Shown here piece by piece: positions 52,578-61,504 of a stretch of DNA of 64,000 nucleotides. Source of the DNA: Pseudomonas lactis (GTDB lineage Bacteria; Pseudomonadota; Gammaproteobacteria; Pseudomonadales; Pseudomonadaceae); contig NZ_JYLO01000014.1 in assembly GCF_001439845.1 (NCBI RefSeq), positions 1 through 64,000 of the forward strand. The letters run 5' to 3'. The notes under the pieces were generated by a model. It was not told the origin of the DNA. It searched no databases and was given only the letters and a program-made list of their open reading frames with translations. Made by a program: the position numbers and the translations under genes. Within the stretch, counting starts at the first letter, position 1; every line of letters begins with the position of its first letter.

Positions 52578-53450
52578 ATGACTTCCACATGCTTACGTAA
52601 CCTGACAGTGCTGTTCGCCACCCTGCTCAGCGTCGACAGCCAGGCGGCCGACCTCAACGCCCGCGACTTTTTCGCCGCCCCACCGGGTACCAGCCTGGGT
52701 GTGTTGTACCTGCCCGCCACACGCGCCGGGGATTTCCATGGCCCCGCCGACAGCACCGGCAAGGCCGACCTGCGGGTCAACGCCGTGGCTTACCGCCAGG
52801 TGTATTTCACCGACGCCTGCGGCACGTTGTGCACGCCACAATTCATCCTGCCCTTTGCCGACATCAACGCACGCCTGCCCGGCGCCAATCAGCGCAGCCG
52901 CGAGCGCGGCCTGGGCGACCCACAGGTGGGCGGCACGCTGTTTTTCGTCAACGACCCGGCCTCGCGCACTTACAGCGGCTTGTTGAGCCTGATCACCGTG
53001 CCGGTGGGTGAATATCACAGCCAAAACCCGGACGTGTCCCCCGGCGCCAATCGCTGGGGCGCCACCTTTGTCTACAACTACACCCACGGCATCGGCGAAA
53101 AATGGGTACTGGAAGCCAACCTGGAAGCCCAGCTCTATGGCCGCAACAACGATTACTTTGGCAGCGAACTCAAGCAAGCCCCGCTGTATCGCCTGCAGGC
53201 CTTCGCCTCCTATGACTTCAGCGCCGCCACTTCCGGCGCACTGCGCCTGATCCACGCCGACGGTGGCGCCCTGCGTCTGAACAACCGAAGCCTCGACGAC
53301 ACCCACAAGCGCTATACCCAAGTCGGCTTCGAATTCGGGCATTGGCTCGACCGGCAGAACCAACTGATGGTCAGCCTTTCGCAAAACGTTGCGGCTTCCA
53401 ATGGCTACGCCGGCACCGAGGCGTTGTTACGCCTGGTGCATGTGTTCTGA
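52578..53450 (+). CDS. Outer-membrane channel-like protein (phenol MetA family)
   Basis: This 290-aa protein has a signal peptide (LRNLTVLFATLLSVDSQA, cleavage near 24) and beta-strand repeats ending in the aromatic LRLVHVF, as outer-membrane beta-barrels do. The LGDPQVGGTLFF and GANRWGATFVYNYTHG segments fit the PF13557 (meta-pathway of phenol degradation) family of putative porins. ATG at 52578 puts the Met directly before the signal peptide; an in-frame start at 52539 adds a non-family extension. It probably admits the substrate handled by the next two genes. Confidence 0.75.
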   Translation: MTSTCLRNLTVLFATLLSVDSQAADLNARDFFAAPPGTSLGVLYLPATRAGDFHGPADSTGKADLRVNAVAYRQVYFTDACGTLCTPQFILPFADINARLPGANQRSRERGLGDPQVGGTLFFVNDPASRTYSGLLSLITVPVGEYHSQNPDVSPGANRWGATFVYNYTHGIGEKWVLEANLEAQLYGRNNDYFGSELKQAPLYRLQAFASYDFSAATSGALRLIHADGGALRLNNRSLDDTHKRYTQVGFEFGHWLDRQNQLMVSLSQNVAASNGYAGTEALLRLVHVF

Positions 53451-53474
53451 CCCCCCTTTCCCTGGAGCTTGAAA

Positions 53475-54629
53475 ATGCCCATTTCCACCGCTGCGACAAC
53501 GGCACGGCTGGCGGCGATCGTGCTGTTTGCCGCCATCACCCCGACCATCCTGATGACCGCTCCGGCCGTGGCCGCGCAGTTAGCCAGCCAGTGGCAACTG
53601 AGCCCGGCGCGTATTGGTGACTTGTTTTCCGTGGAGCTTGGCGCGATGAGCCTGGCAACCTTGCCCGCCTGGTGGTGGCTCAAGCGGGTTGACTGGCGCA
53701 CCGCCGCCCGGGTCGCCGCGCTGTTGTTCATTGCCGCTAACCTGCTGTCAATGCTCGCCGACACCTACGCCGTGCTGCTGGTGTTGCGCGGTGCCAGCGC
53801 CCTGGCCGGCGGTTCGTTGATGATCCTCTGCCTGGCCAGTGCCGCCACCACCGCCAATCCCAGCCGAGTCTATGGTTTGTGGGTTATGGGGCAGTTGATC
53901 GTCGGTGCCGTCGGCCTGGTGGTGCTGCCTGGTTTGTTCGAACGGTTTGGCTTGAATGCCTGCTACCTGATCCTGGCAGGGTTGATGACCCTGCTGCTGC
54001 CATTGGCGCGGGCCTTTCCTGCCGGTAGCCCTGCGTTGCCCGCCAGCCGCGCCCCGGTCTTGCCCGGTTCACGCTGGAAAGCCGCCCTGGGGGTTGGCGC
54101 GGTCCTCGCCTTTTACATCAGCCTGGGGGGCGTATGGACCTTTATCGGTGCCTTGGGCGCCAGTGCCGGGATTTCTGCGCAGCACAGCGGCGAGATTCTC
54201 GCCATCGCCACCGTAATGGGTATTGCTGGCGCTGCGAGCGCCTCACTGATCGGCGCTCGTCTGCCGCGTGGTGCGCTGTTGTTGCTGGGCTACACGTTAA
54301 TGGCAACAGCGGTGCTCCTGTTGCTCGGCCAGCCCGCCTTGCTGCGATTCGCCCTGGCCGCGCTGCTGTTCAAATTTACCTGGACCTTCATCCTGCCGCT
54401 GATCCTGGCCTGCCTGGCCGACCTCGATCACAGCGGCAAGCTGATGAACGCCTCCAACTTGGTCATCGGTGGCGGCCTGGCCATCGGCCCGGCGCTCGCC
54501 GGCCGCCTGATCGAAGCCAGCGGCGGGTTCAGCCTGTTGCTGCTCGGTGCAGCCGCTATCACCTTGCTGTCCCTGGTGATGATCGTCGCCAGCCGTCCCC
54601 ACTCCTCCACTGAATTGGAACTGGTATGA
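53475..54629 (+). CDS. MFS transporter
   Basis: This 384-aa inner-membrane protein has about 12 hydrophobic helices and a first helix AAIVLFAAITPTILMTAPAV. MFS motif A is poorly conserved (ELGAMSLATLPAWWWLKRVDW). ATG at 53475 follows GGAG by seven bases and is preferred to the in-frame TTG at 53469. The end overlaps the deacylase ATG by four bases (ATGA), so the two are coupled. Substrate is unknown; context suggests an acylated amine or similar compound. Confidence 0.85.
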   Translation: MPISTAATTARLAAIVLFAAITPTILMTAPAVAAQLASQWQLSPARIGDLFSVELGAMSLATLPAWWWLKRVDWRTAARVAALLFIAANLLSMLADTYAVLLVLRGASALAGGSLMILCLASAATTANPSRVYGLWVMGQLIVGAVGLVVLPGLFERFGLNACYLILAGLMTLLLPLARAFPAGSPALPASRAPVLPGSRWKAALGVGAVLAFYISLGGVWTFIGALGASAGISAQHSGEILAIATVMGIAGAASASLIGARLPRGALLLLGYTLMATAVLLLLGQPALLRFALAALLFKFTWTFILPLILACLADLDHSGKLMNASNLVIGGGLAIGPALAGRLIEASGGFSLLLLGAAAITLLSLVMIVASRPHSSTELELV

Positions 54630-55738
54630 ACCTAACCACCGCATTTTTTTTCGACGAAATGAGCCTGTGGCACAGCGCCGGCGCCCATGCGCTGACCCTG
54701 CCCGTGGGCGGCTGGGTGCAGCCGCCGGCCGGCAGCGGGCATGCCGAGTCACCGGAGACCAAGCGGCGCTTGAAAAGCCTGTTGGATGTCTCCGGACTCA
54801 GCCGCCACCTGCACCTGCATAGCGCGCCGCCCGCCAGTGAAGAGGACCTGCTGCGCGTCCACAGCCGTGCTTACCTGCAACGTTTCAAAGCCTTGAGCGA
54901 TGCCGGCGGCGGTGAGCTTGGCCCCCAGGCACCAATAGGGCCTGGCAGCTATGAGATCGCGCAACTGTCCGCCGGTTTGACCCTGGCCGCCGTGGACGCG
55001 GTGCTCAAGGGCCAGGCGCACAACGCCTATTCGCTGTCGCGGCCACCGGGGCATCACTGCCTGGCAGACAGCGCCATGGGCTTTTGCTTTCTCGCCAATA
55101 TCGCCATTGCCATCGAGGCCGCCAAGGCGCGCCACGGGCTGGGCAAAGTCGCCGTGATCGACTGGGATGTGCACCACGGCAACGGCACGCAGTCGATCTT
55201 CGAAGAACGGGCCGATGTGTTGACGATTTCCCTGCACCAGGACGGCTGCTACCCGCCCGGTTACAGCGGCGAGCAGGATCGCGGCCGGGGCGCCGGCCTG
55301 GGCGCCAACATCAATATCCCGTTGCCGCCAGGCAGTGGTCACGCCACCTACCTACAGGCCATGGAGCGCATCGTGCTGCCCGCCCTTGAGCGCTTCGAAC
55401 CGGAGTTGATCATCGTTGCCTGCGGTTATGACGCTAACGCCGTCGACCCGCTAGCGCGCATGTTGCTGCACAGCGAATCGTTCCGGTTAATGACCCGCGC
55501 CCTGCGCCTGGCCGCCGAACGTTTGTGCCAGGGCCGCCTGGTGCTGGTGCACGAGGGTGGCTATAGCGAAGCCTATGTGCCGTTCTGCGGCTTGGCGACC
55601 CTGGAGGAATTGAGCGGCGTGCGCACGGCGGTGCAGGACCCGATGCTTGAGCTTGTGCACTTGCAGCAGCCGGGTGCGGCGCTGCAGGGGTTTCAAGAGC
55701 AGTGGGTGGAACGATTGGCGCACGGGGTCAGCGAGTAG
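54626..55738 (+). CDS. Histone deacetylase-family amidohydrolase (class II-like)
   Basis: This 370-aa Zn-dependent deacylase has SRPPGHHCLADSAMGFCF (catalytic His pair), AVIDWDVHHGNGTQ (Zn ligands Asp and His) and ACGYDANAVDPLARM (third Zn ligand Asp). Bacterial members remove acetyl groups from polyamines or other small amides. Coupling to an MFS transporter and outer-membrane channel suggests import and deacylation of an N-acyl compound. Its stop region overlaps that of the convergent glycerate kinase gene by 11 bases. Confidence 0.93.
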   Translation: MNLTTAFFFDEMSLWHSAGAHALTLPVGGWVQPPAGSGHAESPETKRRLKSLLDVSGLSRHLHLHSAPPASEEDLLRVHSRAYLQRFKALSDAGGGELGPQAPIGPGSYEIAQLSAGLTLAAVDAVLKGQAHNAYSLSRPPGHHCLADSAMGFCFLANIAIAIEAAKARHGLGKVAVIDWDVHHGNGTQSIFEERADVLTISLHQDGCYPPGYSGEQDRGRGAGLGANINIPLPPGSGHATYLQAMERIVLPALERFEPELIIVACGYDANAVDPLARMLLHSESFRLMTRALRLAAERLCQGRLVLVHEGGYSEAYVPFCGLATLEELSGVRTAVQDPMLELVHLQQPGAALQGFQEQWVERLAHGVSE

Positions 55739-56867
55739 CTGCCAGGCGCCATACCCGCGCAATGTCCGAGGCCCGCTCGCGTAACAGACGCGGGGCCTCG
55801 TGGCAGGCCTGCTCAAGTGACATCGGCCCCGACGGCAAGGCGAACGCTGCGTCCACGCCATGAGCGTACATCTGCTCGTAGCCGTCGCCCAAGGTGCCCG
55901 CGATCACGATCACCGGCACGCCATGTCGCTGGGCAATGCGCGCCACGCCAAACGGGGTTTTGCCACGCAGGGTCTGGGCGTCGAAGCGGCCTTCGCCGGT
56001 GATGACCAGATCGGCGCCACGCACCGCTTCATCCAGGCTAACCAATTCAGCGACCACCTCGACCCCCGGACGAAACTGGGCAGCGAGGAACGCCTTGGCG
56101 GCAAAGCCCAGACCACCGGCGGCGCCGCTACCGGGCTCGTCGCGCACATCCCGGCGCAGCACCTGGGCGCAATGGTCGGCGAAGTGGCCAAGGGCAGCGT
56201 CCAGTTGTGCCACTTGCTCGGGGTTCGCGCCTTTTTGCGGGCCAAAAATCGACGAGGCACCGTGAGGGCCGCACAGGGGACTGTTGACGTCGGCGGCGAT
56301 TTCAAAACGCACCTGCGCCAGTCGCGGGTCGAGTTGTTCAAGGCTGATATGGGCCAGACGTGCCAACGCCAACCCACCCGCCGGCAGTGGCTGGCGTTCG
56401 CTATCCAAGAGCTGCACGCCAAGGGCCTGCATCGCCCCCGCTCCGCCATCGTTGGTAGCACTGCCGCCAATCGCCAGGATGATGCGCTGCGCCCCGGCAT
56501 CCAGCGCGGCGCGGATCAACTCGCCGGTGCCATAGGTGGTACTGGAGCATGCGTCGCGCTGCCCCGGCGCAACGAGTTGCAAGCCGCTGGCCTCGGCCAT
56601 CTCGATCATTGCGGTATGGCTGTCGGCCAGCCAGCCCCAACGCGCCTCGACGCTGTCGCCCAGCGGGCCTCGGACCGTTTGCCTGCGCAGCTCACCCTTA
56701 CACGCCGCGAGCACCGCATCCACCGTTCCTTCCCCGCCATCAGCCATCGGGCATTGAAGCACGTGCGCATCCGGCCAGACCTGGGCCCACCCACCGGCAA
56801 TCGCCTGGGCGACGCCTGCGGCACTCAGGCTGTCTTTGAACGAGTCGGGGGCGATCACGATTTTCAT
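55728..56867 (-). CDS. Glycerate kinase (GlxK/GarK type)
   Basis: This 379-aa kinase phosphorylates D-glycerate. Signatures include MKIVIAPDSFKDSLSA at the N-terminus, MADGGEGTVDAV, AIGGSATNDGGAGAMQALG and the ITGEGRFDAQTLRGKTPFG block. ATG at 56867 with GGAGAAAG upstream is preferred over an extension to 56963. It belongs functionally with the CdaR-family regulator and ACS-type transporter at 60244-62815 (glycerate, or glucarate/galactarate-like acids). The lipase/immunity pair separates it from them. Confidence 0.92.
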   Translation of the reverse strand: MKIVIAPDSFKDSLSAAGVAQAIAGGWAQVWPDAHVLQCPMADGGEGTVDAVLAACKGELRRQTVRGPLGDSVEARWGWLADSHTAMIEMAEASGLQLVAPGQRDACSSTTYGTGELIRAALDAGAQRIILAIGGSATNDGGAGAMQALGVQLLDSERQPLPAGGLALARLAHISLEQLDPRLAQVRFEIAADVNSPLCGPHGASSIFGPQKGANPEQVAQLDAALGHFADHCAQVLRRDVRDEPGSGAAGGLGFAAKAFLAAQFRPGVEVVAELVSLDEAVRGADLVITGEGRFDAQTLRGKTPFGVARIAQRHGVPVIVIAGTLGDGYEQMYAHGVDAAFALPSGPMSLEQACHEAPRLLRERASDIARVWRLAATR

Positions 56868-57194
56868 GGGCTTTCTCCGGTTTTTATAACGCCCATGCTG
56901 CCAGTTGGCTGGGGGAATGACGCGGGGCCGATGCACAAGTGTGGATGGGGTTTTGTTGTTCATTCCTACAAAGTGACACGCCGCGATGAATAAACGCCAA
57001 ACCTACGGGCCGGCTTGTTTGATCTATCTGTCAGCAACGACTTTCAGCAGTGTAGGACGCCTCTTTAATGCGCACGCTCCCTTGAGGCTCGCTATTTCAC
57101 GCTAATAGAGTGTGGCCCAGAAGATTCCAGACAATATCAATCCGGGGGGCTCCACGCCGAACGGCAGCAGCGCCCTCGATTCAGGGAGAATTTC
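56868..57194. other. Intergenic region upstream of the lipase gene
   Basis: This 327-bp region between divergent glycerate kinase and lipase genes shows no gene. It holds a good AGGGAG ribosome binding site for the lipase at its right end, and must hold both promoters. No REP, palindrome or terminator was recognised. Confidence 0.4.
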
Positions 57195-58991
57195 ATGGCC
57201 GATACCTCTCAAATGCCACGCATAGCGCCGCTCTCTTATAACGCCCGGGGCAACCCTGTGCATACCTGGACCCTCACGCCCAGCCATATCACCGACCCGG
57301 TGCACTGCATATTGCCGCCGGACGGGGTGCTGCCGGTGATTTTTGTGCCGGGGATTATGGGGTCGAATTTGAAGAGCAAACCGGAGAAAGGAAAGGGAAA
57401 GAATAAGGCGGCTCCCGTCTGGCGGTTGGATGCGGGGTTCATGGGTAAGAATATGTGGTTGGCCCTGAACTGGATAAACAAAAAGGCGGGTATACGACAG
57501 CAACTGTTGCACCCCGCCAGGGTAGAGGTTGATAACAAAGGCGCGGTGCCGGAGCGCTCTGTCGGCACGGTCATAGTGCCGCCAGAACCGGACAGGAAAA
57601 AAACCATCCTGGCTCTGACCAAGCGCTACGAAGAGCGCGGATGGGGCGAAGTCAGCGAAACCAGCTACCACGCGTTTCTTCTGTGGCTTGAAGACACCCT
57701 TAACAGCGAATTCATGCCGCACAAATGGCCGCAATTCGACATTCGGCCTGAGCATCTGCACACCCGCAGTGTCGAGCCCGGCCCAGTTCAAGTCACCGAG
57801 TTGAAACCTGAAATGCCCATCGCCATGCCCGGGTTGGGCGCTAACCTGGCGGCGCAGTTGCCGTCGATTATTTCGGACGAGTTGGCGGCGCGTGGTGGCT
57901 ACCGTATGCCGGTGCATGCCTGTGGTTACAACTGGCTGGACTCCAACGAGGAGGCCGCTTCAAGGCTGGCTGTGCGTATTGATGAACTCATGCAGCAGTA
58001 CGGTCGCAACTGCCAACAGGTGATTCTGGTTACCCACTCCATGGGCGGGCTGGTGGCACGTCGATGCGGGCAGCTACCGGGTATGGCCGACAAAATTGCC
58101 GGCGTCGTGCACGGCGTGATGCCCGCCATCGGGGCGCCGGTCGCTTACCGTCGATGCAAGGTCGGCATGCGCGACGAAGATCCCATTGCCGGCGCGGTCA
58201 TTGGCCCCACCGGTCAGGAGGTCACCGCTGTATTCGCGCAGGCACCCGGTGCCTTGCAATTGCTGCCCACCCAGGATTACGCCCCGGGCTGGCTGCGGCT
58301 GATTGACGAACGTGGAGCCCCGGCTATGCCGCGTCAACCGGTAAAGGATCCTTACGAAGAGATTTATCTACGCCGTGACCGCTGGTGGGGATTGTTGCGT
58401 GAAGAGTGGTTGGCACCGAAGGATGGGGATCCGATTACGTGGGAAGATTTTGAGGAAAACATGTCGGAAGCGAAGCGGTTCCATCAGAAAATCGCTGGCT
58501 CCTACCACCCGCAAACCTATGTTTACTACGGCAACGACGATAAGCACCCCAGTTTCGAATCCATCACCTGGGAAATGCGTCGCGGGTCTCGCCTCAATGG
58601 CCCTTATGCCTCAAGCCCGGATGCTTTCACGGTGTCCAGCCTGCAAATGCATGAGGTGCGTGACGACGGGCGAAGCCCGTTGTACGTAGGCGGGCAAGCC
58701 GAAAGCGTAATGCCCCCGCGGGGTGACCCCAATGCACCAGTGAAGACCGTGCAGACCAGCTATTGGGAACTGCATTGCCGTATGCAGGACGGCGCTGGCG
58801 ACGGCACCGTACCGGTGAGCTCCGGCCGCGCGCCGATCAGGCAGGTCCGCCAGGGTTCTGTCCGCCAGCAAGTGCAGTCCCCAGGGTTCGATCATGAAGC
58901 CTCCTACGCCAACCCGCTCACCCAACAATTCACCCTCTACTCCCTGATCAAGATCGCGGCGAAAGCCAAGAGGCCTCTATGCGCAGGCTGA
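57195..58991 (+). CDS. Tle4-type alpha/beta-hydrolase, probable T6SS lipase effector
   Basis: This 598-aa protein has no signal peptide. The N-terminal hydrolase part has LPVIFVPGIMGSNLKSK (47-63, oxyanion loop of the LCAT/PGAP1 type), a nucleophile elbow VTHSMGGLVARR (Ser282), and late Asp (GAGDGTVPVSSG) and His (GFDHEASY) candidates. PGAP1-like lipases followed by a lipoprotein are the layout of Tle4 (TplE) phospholipase effectors of Pseudomonas, which attack membranes of rival cells. ATG at 57195 has AGGGAG six bases upstream. No vgrG or PAAR gene is adjacent, so loading would use a distant partner. The next gene overlaps by 13 bases. Confidence 0.75.
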   Translation: MADTSQMPRIAPLSYNARGNPVHTWTLTPSHITDPVHCILPPDGVLPVIFVPGIMGSNLKSKPEKGKGKNKAAPVWRLDAGFMGKNMWLALNWINKKAGIRQQLLHPARVEVDNKGAVPERSVGTVIVPPEPDRKKTILALTKRYEERGWGEVSETSYHAFLLWLEDTLNSEFMPHKWPQFDIRPEHLHTRSVEPGPVQVTELKPEMPIAMPGLGANLAAQLPSIISDELAARGGYRMPVHACGYNWLDSNEEAASRLAVRIDELMQQYGRNCQQVILVTHSMGGLVARRCGQLPGMADKIAGVVHGVMPAIGAPVAYRRCKVGMRDEDPIAGAVIGPTGQEVTAVFAQAPGALQLLPTQDYAPGWLRLIDERGAPAMPRQPVKDPYEEIYLRRDRWWGLLREEWLAPKDGDPITWEDFEENMSEAKRFHQKIAGSYHPQTYVYYGNDDKHPSFESITWEMRRGSRLNGPYASSPDAFTVSSLQMHEVRDDGRSPLYVGGQAESVMPPRGDPNAPVKTVQTSYWELHCRMQDGAGDGTVPVSSGRAPIRQVRQGSVRQQVQSPGFDHEASYANPLTQQFTLYSLIKIAAKAKRPLCAG

Positions 58992-60211
58992 CCGTTTTTT
59001 TTACATGCCTGCTGCTTGGATCGCTTGCAGGGTGCACCACCTTCAAACAACCCAGTGAACAGGAGAAACAAACCGTGCACGAATTGACCAGCAACATGCG
59101 CACCTGGGCGCTGGGCCGTGGGCTGATAGATTTGCCCGCCAGCTGGACGGGGGGCGGGGATGTGAAGTTGTACTACGGGCTGGGGGCCGATCATGCATCC
59201 GTTGAAGTGCGGGTGTTAGGAGAGGGAGTGACGCGAGAGCGGTTTGATGCGGCTGTGTACGAGCGAGCGAGTCGGATTGCTTCCGTAAAAAACTACAATC
59301 ATTCCGATGTGTCGATGCTGGTATCGGCGAAAGTCGTAACGGCACAACATAGGTTATTGCAGTACTACGAGAGCGTTGAAATTGCAGACTGGTTCGTGCA
59401 TGAGTCCCATCTGTTGATTGGTGACGTTTACGTCATGGTCCGCGCTGACTCCTTCAATGGTAATACCGCCCCTGTTGAAGATCGTCTGTTAAAACTTTCA
59501 AAAGAGATCTTCAAAGTCACCCCTGAAACCGCAGGCGCAGGCTTTGCACTGGACTCCATTGTCATTCGCAGTCATCACGATCAGGAGATCGCTAGTTTCG
59601 ACTTTAGCCCACCAGCCTCAGATGTCTCGCTGAGTATCTATATCAACGCTTTGTCGCCTGATGATGAAGAACGCTTGCACGTGCGCACTCCCAAAGACGG
59701 GCAAATTTTTCTCGCAGGGGATTACGAAAATTTGCGGGCAAGGAAAATTACGTTGGCCGGCATGCAAGCCGAAGAGTCCCTGATCGGCTTCAGCGATGAC
59801 ACTCACCGTCAAATACTCTTTGTGAGCGAAAACTACCGGGACAATCCTTCGCTGGCTCGGCCTGGCATGAGCATCCGTTTGTCGGCGGGTGGCATGAAAG
59901 GAGAGCCAGTTGATCCCAACGAACCCGAAGACCTAGTGCGCTGGACCCTTCCCCAATTCGCCAACAAAGGCTACGAACTGCCTCTCTGGCAACAACCCGC
60001 GTCACCAGAACCCGTCAACCCTTCCCTCACCGACTACGAAGCCATGGCCGTGTGGGACGCAATCCTCAAATCCGTACGCATCCGCTACGGCTCGGTCGCG
60101 CCCAAGCCGTACCCCTGGGCCAACATTCGCGGGCCCAGTGCCGAAGAAGCTGCCGAAAGCAAGCGCATCCTCGATGAGTTCATTGCCAGCTTGGAAAAAC
60201 GTAAGCCGTGA
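58979..60211 (+). CDS. Tli4-type immunity lipoprotein for the lipase
   Basis: This 410-aa protein has a lipoprotein signal (VFFTCLLLGSLAGC, Cys19), which places it at the periplasmic face of a membrane where it can neutralise a periplasmically delivered lipase. The central LIGDVYVMVRADSFNG and the C-terminal WDAILKSVRIRYGSV fit my memory of Tli4 immunity proteins. It overlaps the end of the lipase gene, the classic effector-immunity order. Base composition is more AT-rich in its middle. Its stop is 33 bases from the convergent regulator stop. Confidence 0.75.
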   Translation: MRRLTVFFTCLLLGSLAGCTTFKQPSEQEKQTVHELTSNMRTWALGRGLIDLPASWTGGGDVKLYYGLGADHASVEVRVLGEGVTRERFDAAVYERASRIASVKNYNHSDVSMLVSAKVVTAQHRLLQYYESVEIADWFVHESHLLIGDVYVMVRADSFNGNTAPVEDRLLKLSKEIFKVTPETAGAGFALDSIVIRSHHDQEIASFDFSPPASDVSLSIYINALSPDDEERLHVRTPKDGQIFLAGDYENLRARKITLAGMQAEESLIGFSDDTHRQILFVSENYRDNPSLARPGMSIRLSAGGMKGEPVDPNEPEDLVRWTLPQFANKGYELPLWQQPASPEPVNPSLTDYEAMAVWDAILKSVRIRYGSVAPKPYPWANIRGPSAEEAAESKRILDEFIASLEKRKP

Positions 60212-60243
60212 CAGGGAGAACAGCTAATAACATCGTGCGAATT

Positions 60244-61347
60244 TTAGCGTTCGCTCTGGGGCAGCAATTGGACGCCCAGGTACAAGGCAAGCATCCCATC
60301 GAGCGTCAGCGGGTCCACGCCGCTGAGTTCAGCGATTCGCTCCATGCGGTAGCGCAGGCTGTTGCGGTGAATGCCCAAGGCGTCGGCACACGCCTGGCTT
60401 TGCCCGTCGTGTTCACACCAACTGCGCAACGTGGCGAGCAGTTGCCCGTTGCTGTCCTTGGCCAACACTTTGCGCAACGGATTGAGCAGTTCGTCCAGGG
60501 CGTCGTCGTTGCGATGACGCCACAGCATCACCGGCAGGCGATAACGGTTGAGGGTCAACAGCCGTGATTGCGGCAGGATATCGCGGCCATAAGCGAGCAG
60601 ATCACCGACCCGGCGGTAACAGCGGCGCAGCCCCGCCAAACCTTCCGCTTGCCCGCCGATGGCCACGCGCAGGACGTTCCAGCCCAGGCCGTCGAGCTTT
60701 TCCAACAAGCGGGGATTATCGACCTGCACCGCGGCGGGTCGGCACCACAGCAAGGAAAACTGCGCAGAACTGACGCACCAACTGTCCGGGTAACGGCTGG
60801 CGAGCCAGGCGCTCAAAGCCTCCGCCGTTTGGCCGGGGCCCAGTTCAAACAGGTACGGCGTGCGCGCCAGTTGTGGCTTGAGCCCCAGTTGCTGGGCTTC
60901 GTCCACCAAGCGTGGGGAGTCGCCGCTGTCGGCCAACAGCAGGGCCAGCAGATCATCGCAACGCTGGCGCCGCCATTGTTGCTCGGCTTGCTGGTGGCGT
61001 TGGCTGACCAGCATTTCAGCGGTCATGCGCACCAGTTCGGCATAGGTGCGCAGCCCATCCGGCTCGCCGGTGATACCCAGCACGCCGATCAGGCGTTGAT
61101 CATGCAGCAGCGGCAGGTTAATGCCTGGTAGCACACCCTTGAGATGCTTGGCGGTCTGCCCGTCGATTTCCACCACCCGCCCATTGGCCAATACCAGTTG
61201 CGCCCCTTCGTGACGGGTATTGATCCGCTCCGGTTCACCGCTGCCCAGGATCAAGCCCTGGCTGTCCATGACATTGACGTTATACGGCAGGATCGCCATG
61301 GTGCGATCGACAATCTCCTGCGCCAGGGCATGATCCAGCTCGAACAT
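60244..61347 (-). CDS. CdaR-family (sugar diacid / PucR-type) regulator
   Basis: This 367-aa transcription factor has an N-terminal diacid-recognition domain (about 1-135, ELDHALAQEIVDRTMAIL and GVLPGINLPLLHDQRLIGVLG). The C-terminal PucR-type helix-turn-helix is DALGIHRNSLRYRMERIAEL. ATG at 61347 matches the family start; an upstream frame extension to 61557 runs into the divergent transporter. CdaR activates glucarate, galactarate and glycerate genes in enterics. Here it is divergent from an ACS-family transporter and lies near a glycerate kinase, so glycerate or a related acid is the likely signal. Confidence 0.9.
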   Translation of the reverse strand: MFELDHALAQEIVDRTMAILPYNVNVMDSQGLILGSGEPERINTRHEGAQLVLANGRVVEIDGQTAKHLKGVLPGINLPLLHDQRLIGVLGITGEPDGLRTYAELVRMTAEMLVSQRHQQAEQQWRRQRCDDLLALLLADSGDSPRLVDEAQQLGLKPQLARTPYLFELGPGQTAEALSAWLASRYPDSWCVSSAQFSLLWCRPAAVQVDNPRLLEKLDGLGWNVLRVAIGGQAEGLAGLRRCYRRVGDLLAYGRDILPQSRLLTLNRYRLPVMLWRHRNDDALDELLNPLRKVLAKDSNGQLLATLRSWCEHDGQSQACADALGIHRNSLRYRMERIAELSGVDPLTLDGMLALYLGVQLLPQSER

Positions 61348-61504
61348 GGGGCTAATTTCCTGAAAAAGGTTGTTCACCGGCACAGCGCAAAGATGGCTTG
61401 ACTGTGCGCCAGCACAAAGACAGTTGCCCATCACGTCATCGAGACTGTTGGGGCGGTCAACGTTACCCTCGCACCGCGTAAAATCATAATAAAGAGAGAA
61501 TCCC

